Source: Pachyseris speciosa (Eukaryota; Cnidaria; Anthozoa; Scleractinia; Pachyseridae). From it: a stretch of 64,000 nt of DNA. Below, piece after piece: positions 1 through 9,148 of the stretch. Location of the stretch: positions 81,001-145,000 of the forward strand of contig JAEMWC010000164.1 in the NCBI GenBank assembly GCA_016490735.1, written 5' to 3'. Position 1 is the stretch's first letter, and each line of letters opens with the position of its first letter. A program made the translations under genes and the position numbers. Under the pieces are notes generated by a model. The model searched no databases and was not told the origin of the DNA. It worked only from the letters and a program-made list of their open reading frames with translations.

Positions 1-578
1 ACGTTAACGCTCGACGCGTAGACTGAGCTATTTTGTTGCTTAAGTATATATTTATTTTGACAGATGATCCCTTTTTGTACATGAACATCAGCGAAATATG
101 TGACTCGGGTCAAACTAGTATACGGGATTGATTCTTAACCCTCCTGGGTGATCCACATGCAACTTCTCCTTTCAATACTACTTATTCATTAAGCATACAG
201 CATACGAGAATATAGGAAATAATTAGCAGAGATGAATCCTCAGTCTGATGTTAAACATCGATATTCTTCTCACTTTATACGGTACGAAATATTTGCTGAT
301 TAGAGAGGAGAATGCAGATGTTGACATAGGGCTTAAAGGTTTAGCAGGAATTTTTTTAAGCCTCCTAGAGTTCATCATTCAAGTTCATTGTGTATGGCAA
401 ATAAATAAATAAATAATAATAATAAATAATAAATACAATTGCTAAAGCGTTTGCACAGGTACGGCACACCCACGCGGTCGTAACTTAACAGTTCAGCTCC
501 GTTGTAGCCACGCGGGCGCTGGAAAATTCTTTGCTTTGTTTGAGTGACGTGTGATTTTGGAAGGAAAAGGCCTTTAAG
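1..578. repeat. Diverged partial copy of an array sub-repeat
   Basis: No gene is seen here. The stretch aligns by eye with 23340-23640 and with 31020-31170, 48040-48260 and 59820-59960. Shared landmarks are the GAGCTATTT start, a run ending in CTGACTCG near 100, TTTTTAAGCCTC near 352, a TGCTAAAGC-TTTGC-CAGGTA block near 440 and GTTGTAGCC near 500. It is the left edge of the gene-family array, cut off by the element at 579. An (AAATA)n-like simple repeat lies at about 398-436. Confidence 0.5.
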
Positions 579-1012
579 AGGGTCCCCTATACCCCTCAGT
601 AAAATGCATTCACGTAAAAATATTGGGACTTTTCACGCGTCACGGATAATTTCCAAAATTACTTCACGTTCACGCAAAAATTGAGTAATTCGCGTTTCAC
701 GTTAAATTGAAAAACAAATTCACGGATTAATGTTTCCCATCGAGTAACCAGTTTAGGCTGTTTACACTCCAAAGGTAGCTCGTTCTACTTGCAATCTCAA
801 TGTCGCTAGGTCTAAGAGGACTTTTAACGGCTGTTTGCGGACGATTTTCCAAGCAAATGCTAGAGTATGGGCAATATCTCCTAAGGACGCTAAGGTTTCA
901 CGCTACAGACTTTGAGGGTTGTGAACCAGTCGGATGATACTAGGTGATTGACGACTTAGTACAGTACCAAGGTTTTAAAAAAATGATAGCACCAAGAATA
1001 GCGTGGGGCTGC

Positions 1013-1290
1013 CACGGAGTCTATCACTGTTGCCTATACGATTTTTCAGTGTATACTGAAACAGTGGATAGCGTTTTTCGTGCGAAATGATTGGCTACTC
1101 AGATCAGACTCGCGATAGCAAGTGCTACACACCACGGAGCAATTCGATCGTTCGCGCGTGAAAGAAGTAATTGTTGACGGGAATAAATGAGTTAAAATGG
1201 CCATTTTTGAGCCTCACTGTTTTAGTATATACTAAAACAATTATTTACCTCATTGTCGGTGTCACTGGTGAATATTTTCGCGGCTCGGAT
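1013..1290. repeat. Interspersed repeat shared with 63306-63545
   Basis: The segment shares AGTGTATAC, a GTGGATAGCG-TTTTTCGTGCG core, GATTGG and the end CAATTATT-ACCTCA-TGTCGGTG with 63306-63545. The two copies lie far apart and outside aligned duplication blocks, so this is an interspersed element, family not named. Nothing in it codes for protein. Confidence 0.5.
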
Positions 1291-1649
1291 ATTTTTAATT
1301 CGCCCACCAACTCGTGTGATGAAATCTCTGCGGCTTTCTTCCGCAGAATTTCAAGCAGAAAAACGAGATAACGAAGTAATCTCAGTTTTTCAAATAGAAA
1401 ACAATCTTGTATCACCTTGTTTGTGAAACACTTCAACAGTTTTCCTTCGTGCAGAGATAGTAGCAAGTGAGAGCAGACTCAGAGCAGTCGTTGAGTTCAT
1501 TGATGGATGGCGTGTCATTGACGTCACAGGAGAAACAGAAGTCTCACAGATACGAATTACGAGACAAAATGGTTTATTTAGTATGGTAATGGATTTATAT
1601 ACTGCATATATCACATAGTTTCATGGCGGTTTACAATGCTTCTCTAGGG

Positions 1650-2018
1650 TGAGATCGGACGTCAGCCTGTAAAGGCGCCCCTGGCAGCCGCTATCAGTCC
1701 ATATTTGATCTGAATACGGGACTGTCAGAGACAGATGAAAGATAGAGATAGACCACCACACCGGGAACTACGTCCCCTACTCTTTTCGAACAGTGTGTGG
1801 CTTCTTTAACGTCCCACAGATTGTTTGGAACAAGTGTTGTGAGACGGGACCTACGGTTTATCGTCCTTATCCGAGAAGACTAGAAAGTCTAACCGTTTGC
1901 AGATGTAATCACAGAGGAAGCACTTTCTCTTAAATTATTTAAAGACCCTGAGTGTTGGTCCGGCCGGGGTTTGAACCCGCGACCTCCCGCACGGTAGTCC
2001 GGTGCTAACCGGTCGGTT
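1650..2018 (-). mobile_element. tRNA-derived SINE
   Basis: Read on the minus strand it starts with a tRNA-like head (about 2018 to 1946). An A-box-like TTAGCACCGG region is followed by a B box, GGTTCAAACCCC, whose complement lies at 1965-1977. The body runs on to about 1650 and contains the block around 1800-1900 (GTGAGACGGGACCTACGG, ATCGTCCTTATCCGAGAAGA). The outer limits are approximate. It sits inside the DNA transposon at 579-2343, so it inserted after that element arrived or travelled with it. Confidence 0.6.
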
Positions 2019-2351
2019 AGTATCTCTATTTACTACTCAAATTAGTATCTCAATTCCATCGCAGATCAAAATTTTAATACAAAAGACGACGGAAGCTCAA
2101 TTACGGGTCATAACACTAAAATAACTTTAAATTAATTCACGCAAAACAAGATCGTTCACGAATCACGTTTAATTAAAATCTTCGTTAACGCGTCACGCTT
2201 AATTCAAAAACCGCTTTCACGCTTACGTGAAAATGGACTTGACACGGTCAATCACGAATCACGAATAAATAAAAACTTCAATCACGTTTCGCGAGGAAAA
2301 AATAGGCTCAATCACGTTTCACGAAATAAGTATTGGGGACCCTCCTTTAAC

Positions 2352-2579
2352 GCCTGGCTAAACTAAGAAACATTGTTGTGGAAACAAATTCCCAGTTTAG
2401 CCGCGCGGAAAACATCTGTTGCGGAAACAAAATCTGTGTCCGGGAAACGAAAATGTTTTTGTCCGAAAGTCAGAAACATTTTCTGTTTCCGAAACACAAA
2501 ATTTCCCGCGCGGCTAAACTGGGAAACATTTGCGTCCTCAACAATAATTCAACAACATTGTTTGCTAGTTTAGCCAGGC
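2352..2579. mobile_element. Foldback MITE (GCCTGGCTAAACTA ends)
   Basis: The terminal inverted repeats GCCTGGCTAAACTA and TAGTTTAGCCAGGC bound the element. A second inner pair (CAGTTTAGCCGCGCGG with CCGCGCGGCTAAACTG) makes a nested hairpin. A copy lacking its left end lies at 36070-36274 at the start of duplication copy B, so the insertion predates the duplication. Short open frames here are by-products of the palindrome. Confidence 0.7.
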
Positions 2580-3320
2580 CTTTATTTTCTTGAAAGCTGT
2601 TGAAAAACAACTTTGATGGCGCATCACACGGACCAAGCCAAAAACGAAAGGGTGTTTTTTTTTAATTCCTCTTTGCATCTAGAACTTGAACTACTTGAGA
2701 AGTTTACCTGTTATGAATTAAACGTGGCAGGTGTTTCGTTAGTAAAATGTATACCTGTTTTTACGCTATCCCTCCTTTACTGTTGCAAGGGTAACGTAGA
2801 TTTTGTGCACAAGTCTACCTTGATTCATAAAAATTCCCCATCCGACAGTACGAAGAAAATCCTTCTGCAATCGGAAAAAAATTCCATAAATTAGCTATCG
2901 AGCGAACAAAATAATCATAATGTTTACAAAGGAGATAGTAAATCCGACAACTTCAACATGACTTTGTTTGCACAATAAAAAATTATTCACCGATGCCTAA
3001 AACAAGGAGAAAATAAAAAATGGCGTTATATACAGTCTAGGAAGGATAAGTGTCTTTTCTTTGTTAGATACTAATAGCAGATTAGTCTGTTATCTTTAAC
3101 TTAAAATTCAGTTTTAAACGTTTTCTTTTTTAACTATAAATGGAACACGCTTGCCGTTGACACGTAAACCTATAAGGACTAAGTACGTTAGCATAAAGCT
3201 GTGAAAATATACTTAAGGCACAATTGAATTTGTTTTCTTTCATTGCTCTCAGATTTGCCCACGTTCAGTCGTGCTTGTCTTTCACGTCAATCACCACAAA
3301 CCATCCCCACTTTAAGTCTG
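2580..3320 (+). other. 5' flank of gene copy 1
   Basis: This is non-coding sequence upstream of the first secreted-precursor gene, closely matched by 36290-36995 upstream of copy 2. Parts (the AACTACTTGAGAAG block near 2690 and GACTTTGTTTGCACAAT near 2960) also recur at 24900-25240, 49620-49960 and 61960-62230. Those are 5' flanks of lost or diverged paralogues. Only short chance open frames are present. Confidence 0.6.
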
Positions 3321-3330
3321 CATAAAAAGA
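3321..3330 (+). promoter_or_regulatory. TATA box of gene copy 1
   Basis: CATAAAAAGA lies 125 bases upstream of the first ATG. The same decamer sits at 36996 and 62598, 120-121 bases before the ATG of the other two copies. Conservation in all three paralogues, one of them well diverged, supports a real core promoter with transcription starting about 30 bases downstream. Confidence 0.6.
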
Positions 3331-3445
3331 ACAGCAAGTTCCATATTTGCACCATTTCGTGACCAATAGACCCGACGTAAAGTTACCTCGTGTTTGCCCA
3401 CATCTACCGAATCGAAACAGGCAAGACATCACCGGATTCAGAACC

Positions 3446-3657
3446 ATGAAGCTGATCCTTGCACTAATTTTCGTCGTTCTGACGACTGTAGTGTTCACCC
3501 TTTGGCTGAAGATTCTGCAGATGGTGAGAAGACCGAGGGGAATGTCCAGCTTAACGATGACGCTGACGAGTTGAGTGATGATGACGACGACGAATTGCGT
3601 GAAGATGATGATGACTATAACGAAAACGACGATGATGCACGCCGCGATAAAACGAAG
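3446..3657 (+). pseudogene. Acidic secreted precursor, copy 1, exon 1 (signal peptide frameshifted)
   Basis: The ATG at 3446 opens MKLILALIFVVLTTVV, a typical signal peptide start, as in copy 2. Against copy 2, four bases are missing just after the hydrophobic core (around 3492). The frame therefore leaves the acidic region and reads into a different frame. The acidic region itself is intact in the other frame: LAED, then runs of D and E to about 3640, then a basic end before the splice donor AAG|GTAAGA at 3658. Exon length is 212, not a multiple of three, while copies 2 and 3 have 231 and 297. No upstream ATG rescues the acidic frame. It could be a real inactivating deletion, a recent allele or an assembly error; exons 2 and 3 of this copy look intact. 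Confidence 0.7.
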
Positions 3658-3976
3658 GTAAGAAAATGAAACTTTGAATTCAACCACGTTCGCGCTAATA
3701 GTCATTGCGCACGGCTTACTGCGTAGCTTTGAGCTAATGCAACTCTTCGGAATGTCAGTTTCAAAATCAATATCGCTCGTATGATATCTTTCCTTTGAAC
3801 TACTGTATTTGATGTATTGAGAGAACAAAGAGATTTCTTCCACTCTTTAATTATCTCACTATTTCCCCGTGGTGACACGTGGTGGCCGGGATCAACTCTT
3901 CGGAAAAAGAATGCATGGTTAATATAAAGAACGCTTACAAACAAAGAATTTACAAGAAAGAAAAGAAGGAGAATGG

Positions 3977-4197
3977 CAATGATATTAATGATGATGATTA
4001 TGACAGGAGCCCATCTGTTATGATGACAATGATGATGATTATAATGGCGGTGGTGGTGATATTGTTGATGATGATGATGATGATGATGATGATAATGGAG
4101 GTGGTGGTGATATTGTTGATGATGATGATGATGATGATGATGATTATGATGATGATGATTATGATGATGATGATAATGGAGGTGGTGGTGATATTGT

Positions 4198-4253
<56 letters not shown>

Positions 4254-4290
4254 ATGATGATGATGATGATAATGGCGGTGGTGGTGATAT
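3977..4290. repeat. (TGA)n microsatellite with higher-order repeat
   Basis: Long GAT/TGA runs are broken four times (near 4041, 4092, 4172 and 4269) by the same interlude, ATAATGG-GGTGGTGGTGATATTG. The array is therefore a higher-order repeat rather than a pure trinucleotide tract. Its right end fuses directly with a truncated tRNA-like sequence at 4294. Long frames of Met or His codons across it are artefacts. Confidence 0.9.
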
Positions 4291-4547
4291 TGCTGATTCG
4301 AACCCACGACCTCTGCGATACCGGTGTAGTGCTCTACGACTGGGCTAACAAGCCATCTGAGAGTTGGTCGTTTTGTTGGTTCGTAATATACCCGTGAGTG
4401 GTGAATATATGAGTAAGAATATATGAAAATCACATATTTGAACTGCGGATTAATGCAATCAAAAACATTTGTTTCCTGCTCCGGAAACATAATAAAAGTT
4501 AAAAAAGTTTTACAAACTCGGAGCTAAAAGTTAAAACTTATGAAATA

Positions 4548-4580
4548 TTTCGTCCGTTTTTTCAACCGGACTTCATCAGT
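4548..4580 (-). ncRNA. Hammerhead-ribozyme-like core, left arm
   Basis: On the minus strand CTGATGA (complement of 4573-4579) is followed by GTCCG, an A-rich loop, CGGAC and GAAA (complement of 4548-4551). That is the conserved hammerhead order of core, helix II, core. Helix III would be very short (AU/AU) and helix I is not evident, so activity is uncertain. Confidence 0.45.
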
Positions 4581-4689
4581 CAATGATATGAATGTTAAAA
4601 AGATGAATTTTAATTTTTTGAATTTCTAACCCCCAAGAGGCGTTAAAACCCTTTTTTAAAATTCATCTTTTTAACATTCATATCATTGA

Positions 4690-4735
4690 CTGATGAAGTC
4701 CGGTTGAAAAAAACGGACGAAATATTTCATAAGTT
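4690..4735 (+). ncRNA. Hammerhead-ribozyme-like core, right arm
   Basis: CTGATGA at 4690-4696, GTCCG at 4698-4702, CGGAC at 4714-4718 and GAAA at 4719-4722 mirror the left arm. Helix II is perfect. The following ATATTTCATA could form a two-pair helix III with a five-base loop. No convincing helix I is seen with the immediate flanks. Confidence 0.45.
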
Positions 4736-5022
4736 TTAACTTTTAGCTCCGAGTTTGTAAAACTTTTTTAACTTTTATGCGGATTAATGATTTTATATAT
4801 GAATGATCATGAGCGCTGCACCGATATCGTAGAGGTAGTGGGTTCGAATCCCGTACAAGCCTGAATTTTTTTTTCAGGCTTTGTTTTCACACTGCGATGA
4901 TCATTCATATATTATATCATTAATCCGCAGTTCAAATATATGATTTTCATATAATCATTCTCGTAAAATCTTTTGTAGATCAACATATACTTATATGCCT
5001 GGTTGACCTCTTCCTTCGACAG

Positions 5023-5118
5023 AGAAGATGTGTTTACAAAAGGGTCAGGAGATGTGTGAAGAAGGGCCGCCGCAGAAGATGCTACACTGTTTACGTCAGG
5101 AAATGCAAGCCTGCCTAC
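5023..5118 (+). CDS. Cationic Cys-rich exon 2 of gene copy 1
   Basis: A 96-base exon (32 codons, phase 0 at both ends) is bounded by a TTCGACAG acceptor (ending 5022) and a TAC|GTAAGT donor. It begins RRCVYKRVRRC and has four Cys and about fifteen Arg or Lys residues. Joined to exon 1, a dibasic site falls at the exon boundary, a plausible propeptide cleavage point. The exon is missing from copy 2. It lies in a stretch otherwise full of repeats, so its intact splice sites and frame argue for function until recently. The product resembles the mature part of a cationic host-defence or toxin-like peptide; no family is recognised. Confidence 0.6.
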
Positions 5119-5345
5119 GTAAGTCTTTTGGTATCCTGGCTAGATTCGTTAGCATGCCCGCATGCCGCGCGTCACTTGACATTTTCCAAGCGGTTTGATT
5201 AGCTGACTCAAATTAGGCGGAAGTCTGGACGAAGTCAGTTTTTAAAGAATCATTGTTCTTAAATCATTAGCAGCGGGAGTCACAGTATATCAAGTATGCG
5301 GACAGGTCACTCCCTAAATGTGTATTAAAATGCCAACAACCTATA

Positions 5346-5745
5346 CTAATTCCTTGTATGTACACCAGGTCCAAGTTGTTCAAAGAGCGGTGAAGTCGCT
5401 AGTGTTGAAAGTAATTCTCGTTTTCTTTCCTTTTTCTTTACTTCTTGATTTGATTCGTTGACAAGCCTCGCGCCACTTTCTCCACCAACGAGAAGCAATC
5501 GCACCTTGCACGCATGCATTTCCCCGCGTTTGGCACCGGTTATATATATTTCCTTTAAATTCTGATTGGCTCTTCGCTTTGTTTGCATTTGCTATGATTG
5601 GTCAGTATAATTACAAAAGCTTTAGTTTTACGTCCTAAAACCGCCCTGTGCCTGTGACACACCATAGTTTTGGCCTCGTAGTCTAGCGCTGTTCTGTGTG
5701 TCTCACGGAGACCGCCTTGATCCGTCACTGGTCATGCAACTGATG
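5346..5745. other. Intronic block conserved with copy B
   Basis: Non-coding; matches 37840-38130 (GTACACCAG, TTGTTCAAAGAGCGG, TTTACTC-TTGATTTGATTCG). It lies between exons 2 and 3 of gene copy 1. No coding signal beyond short chance frames is seen. Confidence 0.5.
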
Positions 5746-5751
5746 CAACTG

Positions 5752-5911
5752 TAGCCTGTTCCAGGCTTTCAGATATTTGGGGCCAGCGAAGAACGAAACA
5801 CTAAACAACGAGCGAGGAACGAGGGAAGAAAATCGAGCAGAGACTAAATCTTTTTCGCTCGTTGTCGGGCGCTCTCGGCGTCCCAAATTTCTGAGGGCCT
5901 GGAACAGGCTA
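5752..5911. mobile_element. TAGCCT...AGGCTA foldback MITE
   Basis: Inverted ends TAGCCTGTTCCAGGC and GCCTGGAACAGGCTA bound a 160-bp element. The flanks ATGCAACTG and GGTCAACTG look like a decayed 9-bp duplication. The same insertion is at 38141-38299 in copy B, so it predates the duplication. It belongs with the elements at 7519, 8993, 18873, 43729 and 45185. Confidence 0.65.
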
Positions 5912-6337
5912 GGTCAACTGAAACTTTCGGAGTCCCGATACGTAATTTACAAGTACACAACAAGGCATCCAACATTGCATGTAGACTGCTGAACTCGGTA
6001 AATTCCCCATGATCATTGATATAAATAAAAAGATTTTAAATTACCTAAACTATTTCAGTGAAAGGTAAAGATAAAGATTCTAAAAACAAAAGCCTTACAA
6101 ATTTCAATTGACCTTCATTATAGCGGAAAAAAAAGCTTTTACTCTAATTTCATGAGGATGGTTGACTACTACGATCTAAACTGTGACTTTTCTTGTAATT
6201 CATTGAATGACTCCATAGTTAAACGGTACACTGCGGCAAAATGAAATATAAATACGTCTCTTCAACAATCCTAAAAACTCAGTTTTTATTGTACAATCAA
6301 TGAGGACTATAGCCCCTCGCCGTACCTAGTTTTAACA

Positions 6338-6586
6338 GAAAAAAATCCTTCGAGAAAAGCATTAGTCAAAATTAGAACAAGTAGTCATCAACTTAGAATT
6401 GAAACAGGTAGATACGAAAAAATCCCTCGCAATGAAAGGGTTTGTTCCCTTTGTAAGAGTAACAAAATTGAAGATGAAAATCATTTCTTACTAGATTGTA
6501 AGGCTTATTCCCAGATCAGAGACATTTTATTCCCCAAAATAGAAAGTAAAATTCCTGACTTCAAAACACTTTCACGCGATACTTAA
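6338..6586 (+). pseudogene. LINE reverse transcriptase C-terminal fragment
   Basis: An 83-codon open stretch ends in TAA at 6584. It reads RYEKIPRNERVCSLCK, followed by NHFLLDCKAY, the Cys/His cluster found at the C-terminal end of many non-LTR retrotransposon proteins. The 3' part continues to (TTG)n at about 6806-6825, a usual LINE tail. The insertion is 5'-truncated and sits in the last intron of gene copy 1. It is missing from the matching intron of copy 2 (around 38340-38360), so it is younger than the duplication. Confidence 0.7.
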
Positions 6587-6858
6587 ATATCTATTCTGAT
6601 GAATTCTTCTGATTATTTAATTAACTGTCAATTAATTTCATTTATCTCGCAATGCTTTGAATTAAGGAACAAATTAATACCAATGAATGAATGAGAATTG
6701 TGATGTTTTTGTAATGCTTTACACGAATTAGTTGAATTAGTAATTAAATTTAGACTAGTAGCTTTTGCAATACTGTAATTCCTTTATGGTCATGCAAATA
6801 AAACATTTGTTGTTGTTGTTGTTGATATGTTCTCGACTTTTTTTCTCTCTTATCGTAG

Positions 6859-6993
6859 ACAAAGTGCCTTGAAACGTTGCGATCGTGCGTGAAGGGAAAA
6901 CGAAGGGACAGGAAAGCGCTCAGAAAGTGCTATCAAGAGTACAGGAAATGCTGTAAAGGCAGCGGATGGTCCGGATCGAGGAGTTTCGTCTGA
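6859..6993 (+). CDS. Cationic Cys-rich exon 3 of gene copy 1 (terminal)
   Basis: After the TATCGTAG acceptor, 44 codons and a TGA follow in phase 0. The exon begins TKCLETLRSC, contains five Cys and about fourteen Arg or Lys residues, and ends GSGWSGSRSFV. The copy 2 exon at 38392 shares the Cys-x6-Cys start, the LRKC and EYRKC motifs and the SGWSGS-SFV end. Copy 2 has four Cys and a lower positive charge. Frame and stop are kept in both copies while the flanks differ, which supports real coding. Function is unknown; an extracellular peptide is inferred from exon 1. Confidence 0.65.
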   Translation, partial: TKCLETLRSCVKGKRRDRKALRKCYQEYRKCCKGSGWSGSRSFV

Positions 6994-7067
6994 TAGTCTT
7001 GTTGGACTTTCACAAACAGCATCTTGTCAAGGCTTTGTTTTGATAACCCAAGAAATGGTTATTGAGT

Positions 7068-7073
7068 AATAAA
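7068..7073 (+). terminator. Poly(A) signal of gene copy 1
   Basis: AATAAA lies 75 bases after the stop codon in a 3' region shared with copy 2. In copy 2 the matching site reads ATAACTAAA (about 38592-38600), so the hexamer is lost there. Confidence 0.5.
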
Positions 7074-7179
7074 ACTGATCAATACCATTTAAGTTGTCCA
7101 GCTCTTTTTCTGTCTGTGTTCATATAAATATACAGCCGTTGTTTAACCTGGAGTTGTTAGTATGAAGGAATGATACTCC

Positions 7180-7705
7180 AGGCTGGTTTTCAATAGCGAC
7201 GGAGTCGGAGTCGGAGTCATAAGAGAGCTTATAACCCAGTGAAAATCATAAAGCGGAGTCATAAGCTCGACGGAATCGGAGTGTCGGAAGAATCAGACCG
7301 TTTCAATTTTCTTCCGGTTCCTCTTATAACTCCGTCGCTTATGATCCAGTGAAAACTAGATTGTCGGAGTCGGAAGCAGATGCCGCCGGAAGAACCAACT
7401 AATCTCAATTCTGGTTCTCACGCTCTCTGATTACAGTTTGATTCCAAAATAGCCCTTGCGACAATCTAGTTTCCATTAGGTCATAAGCTACGGAATCAGC
7501 AATGTGCTTCCGACTCCGTAGCCTCCCACGCAGTCGTTTTTAAGGGAGTCGTATTTCACCTCCTCCCTTGTGGGGAGGAGGTGAAATACGACTCCCCTAA
7601 AAACGACTGCGTGGGAGGCTACCGACTCCGTCGCTTTGATTTTCATCCATAACGCTCTACTCTTCTGATTATAACTCCGACTCGGACTCCGTCCTCTAGT
7701 ATAGA
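7180..7705. repeat. GGAGTCGGAGTC-type interspersed repeat
   Basis: The unit starts with a GACGGAGTCGGAGTCGGAGT run and ends with GACTCGGACTCCGTC, inverted relative to each other. The middle (GCAGATGCCGCCGGAAGAAC) is shared with 35604 and 38920. Copies are at 38730-39130 and, truncated, at 35604-35810. It lies just 3' of the gene in both duplication copies. A younger MITE is nested at 7519. Confidence 0.65.
7519..7621. mobile_element. TAGCCT...AGGCTA foldback MITE with exact 9-bp duplication
   Basis: A near-perfect 103-bp palindrome starts TAGCCTCCCACGCAGTCG and ends with the reverse complement. The exact duplication CCGACTCCG lies at 7510-7518 and 7622-7630. The two related copies at about 35740 and 39055 lack the palindrome, giving two empty sites. 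Confidence 0.9.
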
Positions 7706-8151
7706 ATGATCACCCCAGCATTTTGTCCCCACCATTTAAACAGTGAGTGACTCGGCGGGTAAAAAACGCAATGTGCAATAAAGTTTTCTCTTTCTCCGTC
7801 CGACTCTCCTGATAAAAATTCCGTTGTGTCAATCGGACCTTCCTATGGTTTCTGACACCATCTTGTTTTTGGGTGGGAAGGGGGTTTCAAAGGTTTCAAA
7901 GATTTCTTTTATTTCCATACAGCAATACAAACTACTGATAAATTTTACACAAAAATATGGAGGTTTGCGAGCAAACACCCACAGAGTTAACAGTGTTCGC
8001 ACACCTAGTATTTAAAACTAGTGGGGATTGGGTAAGGCTTTATTAGTTGGAATGTAAATATTTTGCTATTGACACAAGTGCAAAGATTCTAAATAAAAAA
8101 AACTTTTGTTTTAAACGAGAAAAAAATTTCTGAAAGATCCACTCAAAATTT
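7705..8151. other. Conserved 3' flank, no gene seen
   Basis: Matches 35830-36065 and 39155-39615 (CCCCAGCATTTTGTCCCCAC, CAGTGAGTGACTC). Three copies exist in the window. Only short frames not kept between copies are present. Confidence 0.5.
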
Positions 8152-8354
8152 TGAAATTGCAATTCTATGGTATACGCGGTTTCTGTCACAAATGGTTTAC
8201 ATCATATTTAAGCAATCGCACTCAAACTTGTCTAATGAACTCCTTTATGTCTACTCCAAAATTAGTCAAATGTGGTGTCCCCGGCCAAGGGACCAATTCT
8301 ATAGGACCCTTACTTTTTCTGTTATATATTAATGACCTGCCAAATTGTCTGTAT

Positions 8355-8356
<2 letters not shown>

Positions 8357-8389
<33 letters not shown>

Positions 8390-8632
8390 GATTTATTAGT
8401 AGTACTTCCACAAGGTGGCTCTTCGCCTACTAATTACAAATCTCAAATCAAATCAAATTAAATCAAATGTTGGTTTTTTAGGAGAGGGGAAAACCGGAGT
8501 ACCCGGAGAAAAACCTCTCGGAGCAGAGTAGAGAACCAACAAACTCAGCCCACATATGACACCGAGTCCGGGAATCGAACCCGGGACACATTGGTGGAAG
8601 GCGAGTGCTCTCACCACTGCGCCAACCCTGCT
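8357..8632 (-). mobile_element. tRNA-derived SINE with (ATT)n tail
   Basis: On the minus strand the tRNA-like head carries GGCGCAGTGGTGAGAGCACT (A box) and GGGTTCGATTCCCGG (B box, complement near 8570-8584). A body follows, then a pure (TTA)n tail, seen as AATAATAAT at 8357-8388. It splits the LINE reverse transcriptase between the LLFLLYINDLPNCL and YADD motifs. Target duplications are not clear. Confidence 0.8.
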
Positions 8633-8992
8633 CCCTGCTCACAACCTAGAATGTATGCAGATGACACCAGCCTCACCTTTGCTAGCGTAGATTTAAAACA
8701 TATTGATGACTGTCTTAACTATGATTTAAGCAGGGTGTACACATGGCTATTAGCCAATAAATTGACCTTGAATTTAACAAAAACTGAGTTTATGTTAGTT
8801 TCTTCGAGACAGAAGTTATCAACATTTCCTGAAATTCCTTCTTTCAGTATAAACCATTCCATTCAGTGAAGCAGGTGTCATCTACGTGGTGTGCACATCG
8901 ACCAAAACATGAACTGGGAATGTCATATATAGAATAGTTGCAAAAAGACTGCTTCTGCACTGGGCGCATTTAAGCGAATACGACACCTTATA

Positions 8993-9080
8993 TAGCCTCC
9001 TTCGCAGACGTCTTTAGGCTCGTCACGCGTTCCTTGCAAGGAACGAGTGACGAGCTCAAAGACGTCTGCGAAGGAGGCTA
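8993..9080. mobile_element. TAGCCT...AGGCTA foldback MITE
   Basis: An 88-bp palindrome, TAGCCTCCTTCGCAGACGTC with its reverse complement, interrupts the LINE. Flanks CACCTTATA and CACGTTACA look like a decayed 9-bp duplication. TTCGCAGACG is close to the GTCGCAGACG of the larger elements at 18873 and 45185. Confidence 0.8.
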
Positions 9081-9148
9081 CACGTTACACCTTTTAATAT
9101 ATTAATTAATGTATATGAAAGCCTAGTTCAACAACACTTTAATTACAG

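Larger units (their letters stand above)
579..2343. mobile_element. Non-autonomous TIR DNA transposon, hAT-like, with 8-bp target duplication
   Basis: The ends are inverted repeats, AGGGTCCCC-ATAC at 579 and GTAT-GGGGACCCT ending at 2343. They are flanked by CCTTTAAG (571-578) and CCTTTAAC (2344-2351), an 8-bp duplication with one change. Subterminal zones at about 600-740 and 2135-2330 repeat short TCACG/CACGTTTCACG motifs in opposite orientation, as expected of transposase binding sites. No transposase frame is present. A SINE and another interspersed repeat lie inside. Assignment to hAT rests only on the 8-bp duplication and end structure. Confidence 0.7.
4456..4778. mobile_element. Penelope-type inverted-repeat element with two hammerhead-like cores, no ORF
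   Basis: This 323-bp insertion is flanked by an exact 11-bp duplication, GCGGATTAATG (4445-4455 and 4779-4789). It consists of two arms of roughly 125 bases in inverted orientation (about 4490-4614 and 4660-4778) around a short spacer with a CCCCCAAGAGGCG motif. Each arm carries CTGATGA, a 5-bp GTCCG/CGGAC stem and GAAA. An 11-bp duplication also flanks the Penelope-like fragment at 19005-19996. No protein is encoded. The link to Penelope-like elements is inferred from duplication length and ribozyme-like cores. Confidence 0.6.
4294..4960. repeat. tRNA-bearing inverted repeat element, split by an insertion
   Basis: 4294-4354 (minus) is a truncated Thr-tRNA-like sequence and 4355-4455 is its outer arm (GTTCGTAATATACCCGTGAG, then AACTGCGGATTAATG). 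The arm resumes at 4779. After it, 4811-4863 (plus) is a second truncated tRNA-like sequence with GGGTTCGAATCCCGT, followed by the TTTTTTTCAGGC segment and an inverted AACTGCGGATTAAT arm ending about 4960. The same composite occurs at 9149-9520 with 11244-11335, and in diverged form at 10487-10780. The inserted element is 4456-4778. Confidence 0.65.

Noticed and set aside
3265..3843. A 192-codon minus-strand frame with hydrophobic runs
   Set aside because: It is the antisense of the gene copy 1 promoter and exon 1; its hydrophobic Val/Ile runs come from the Asp codons read backwards.
3702..4490. A 262-codon minus-strand frame rich in His, and a 172-codon plus-strand frame rich in Met
   Set aside because: Both are readings of the TGA/GAT microsatellite running into a tRNA-like repeat; no start context, domain or conservation in copy B.
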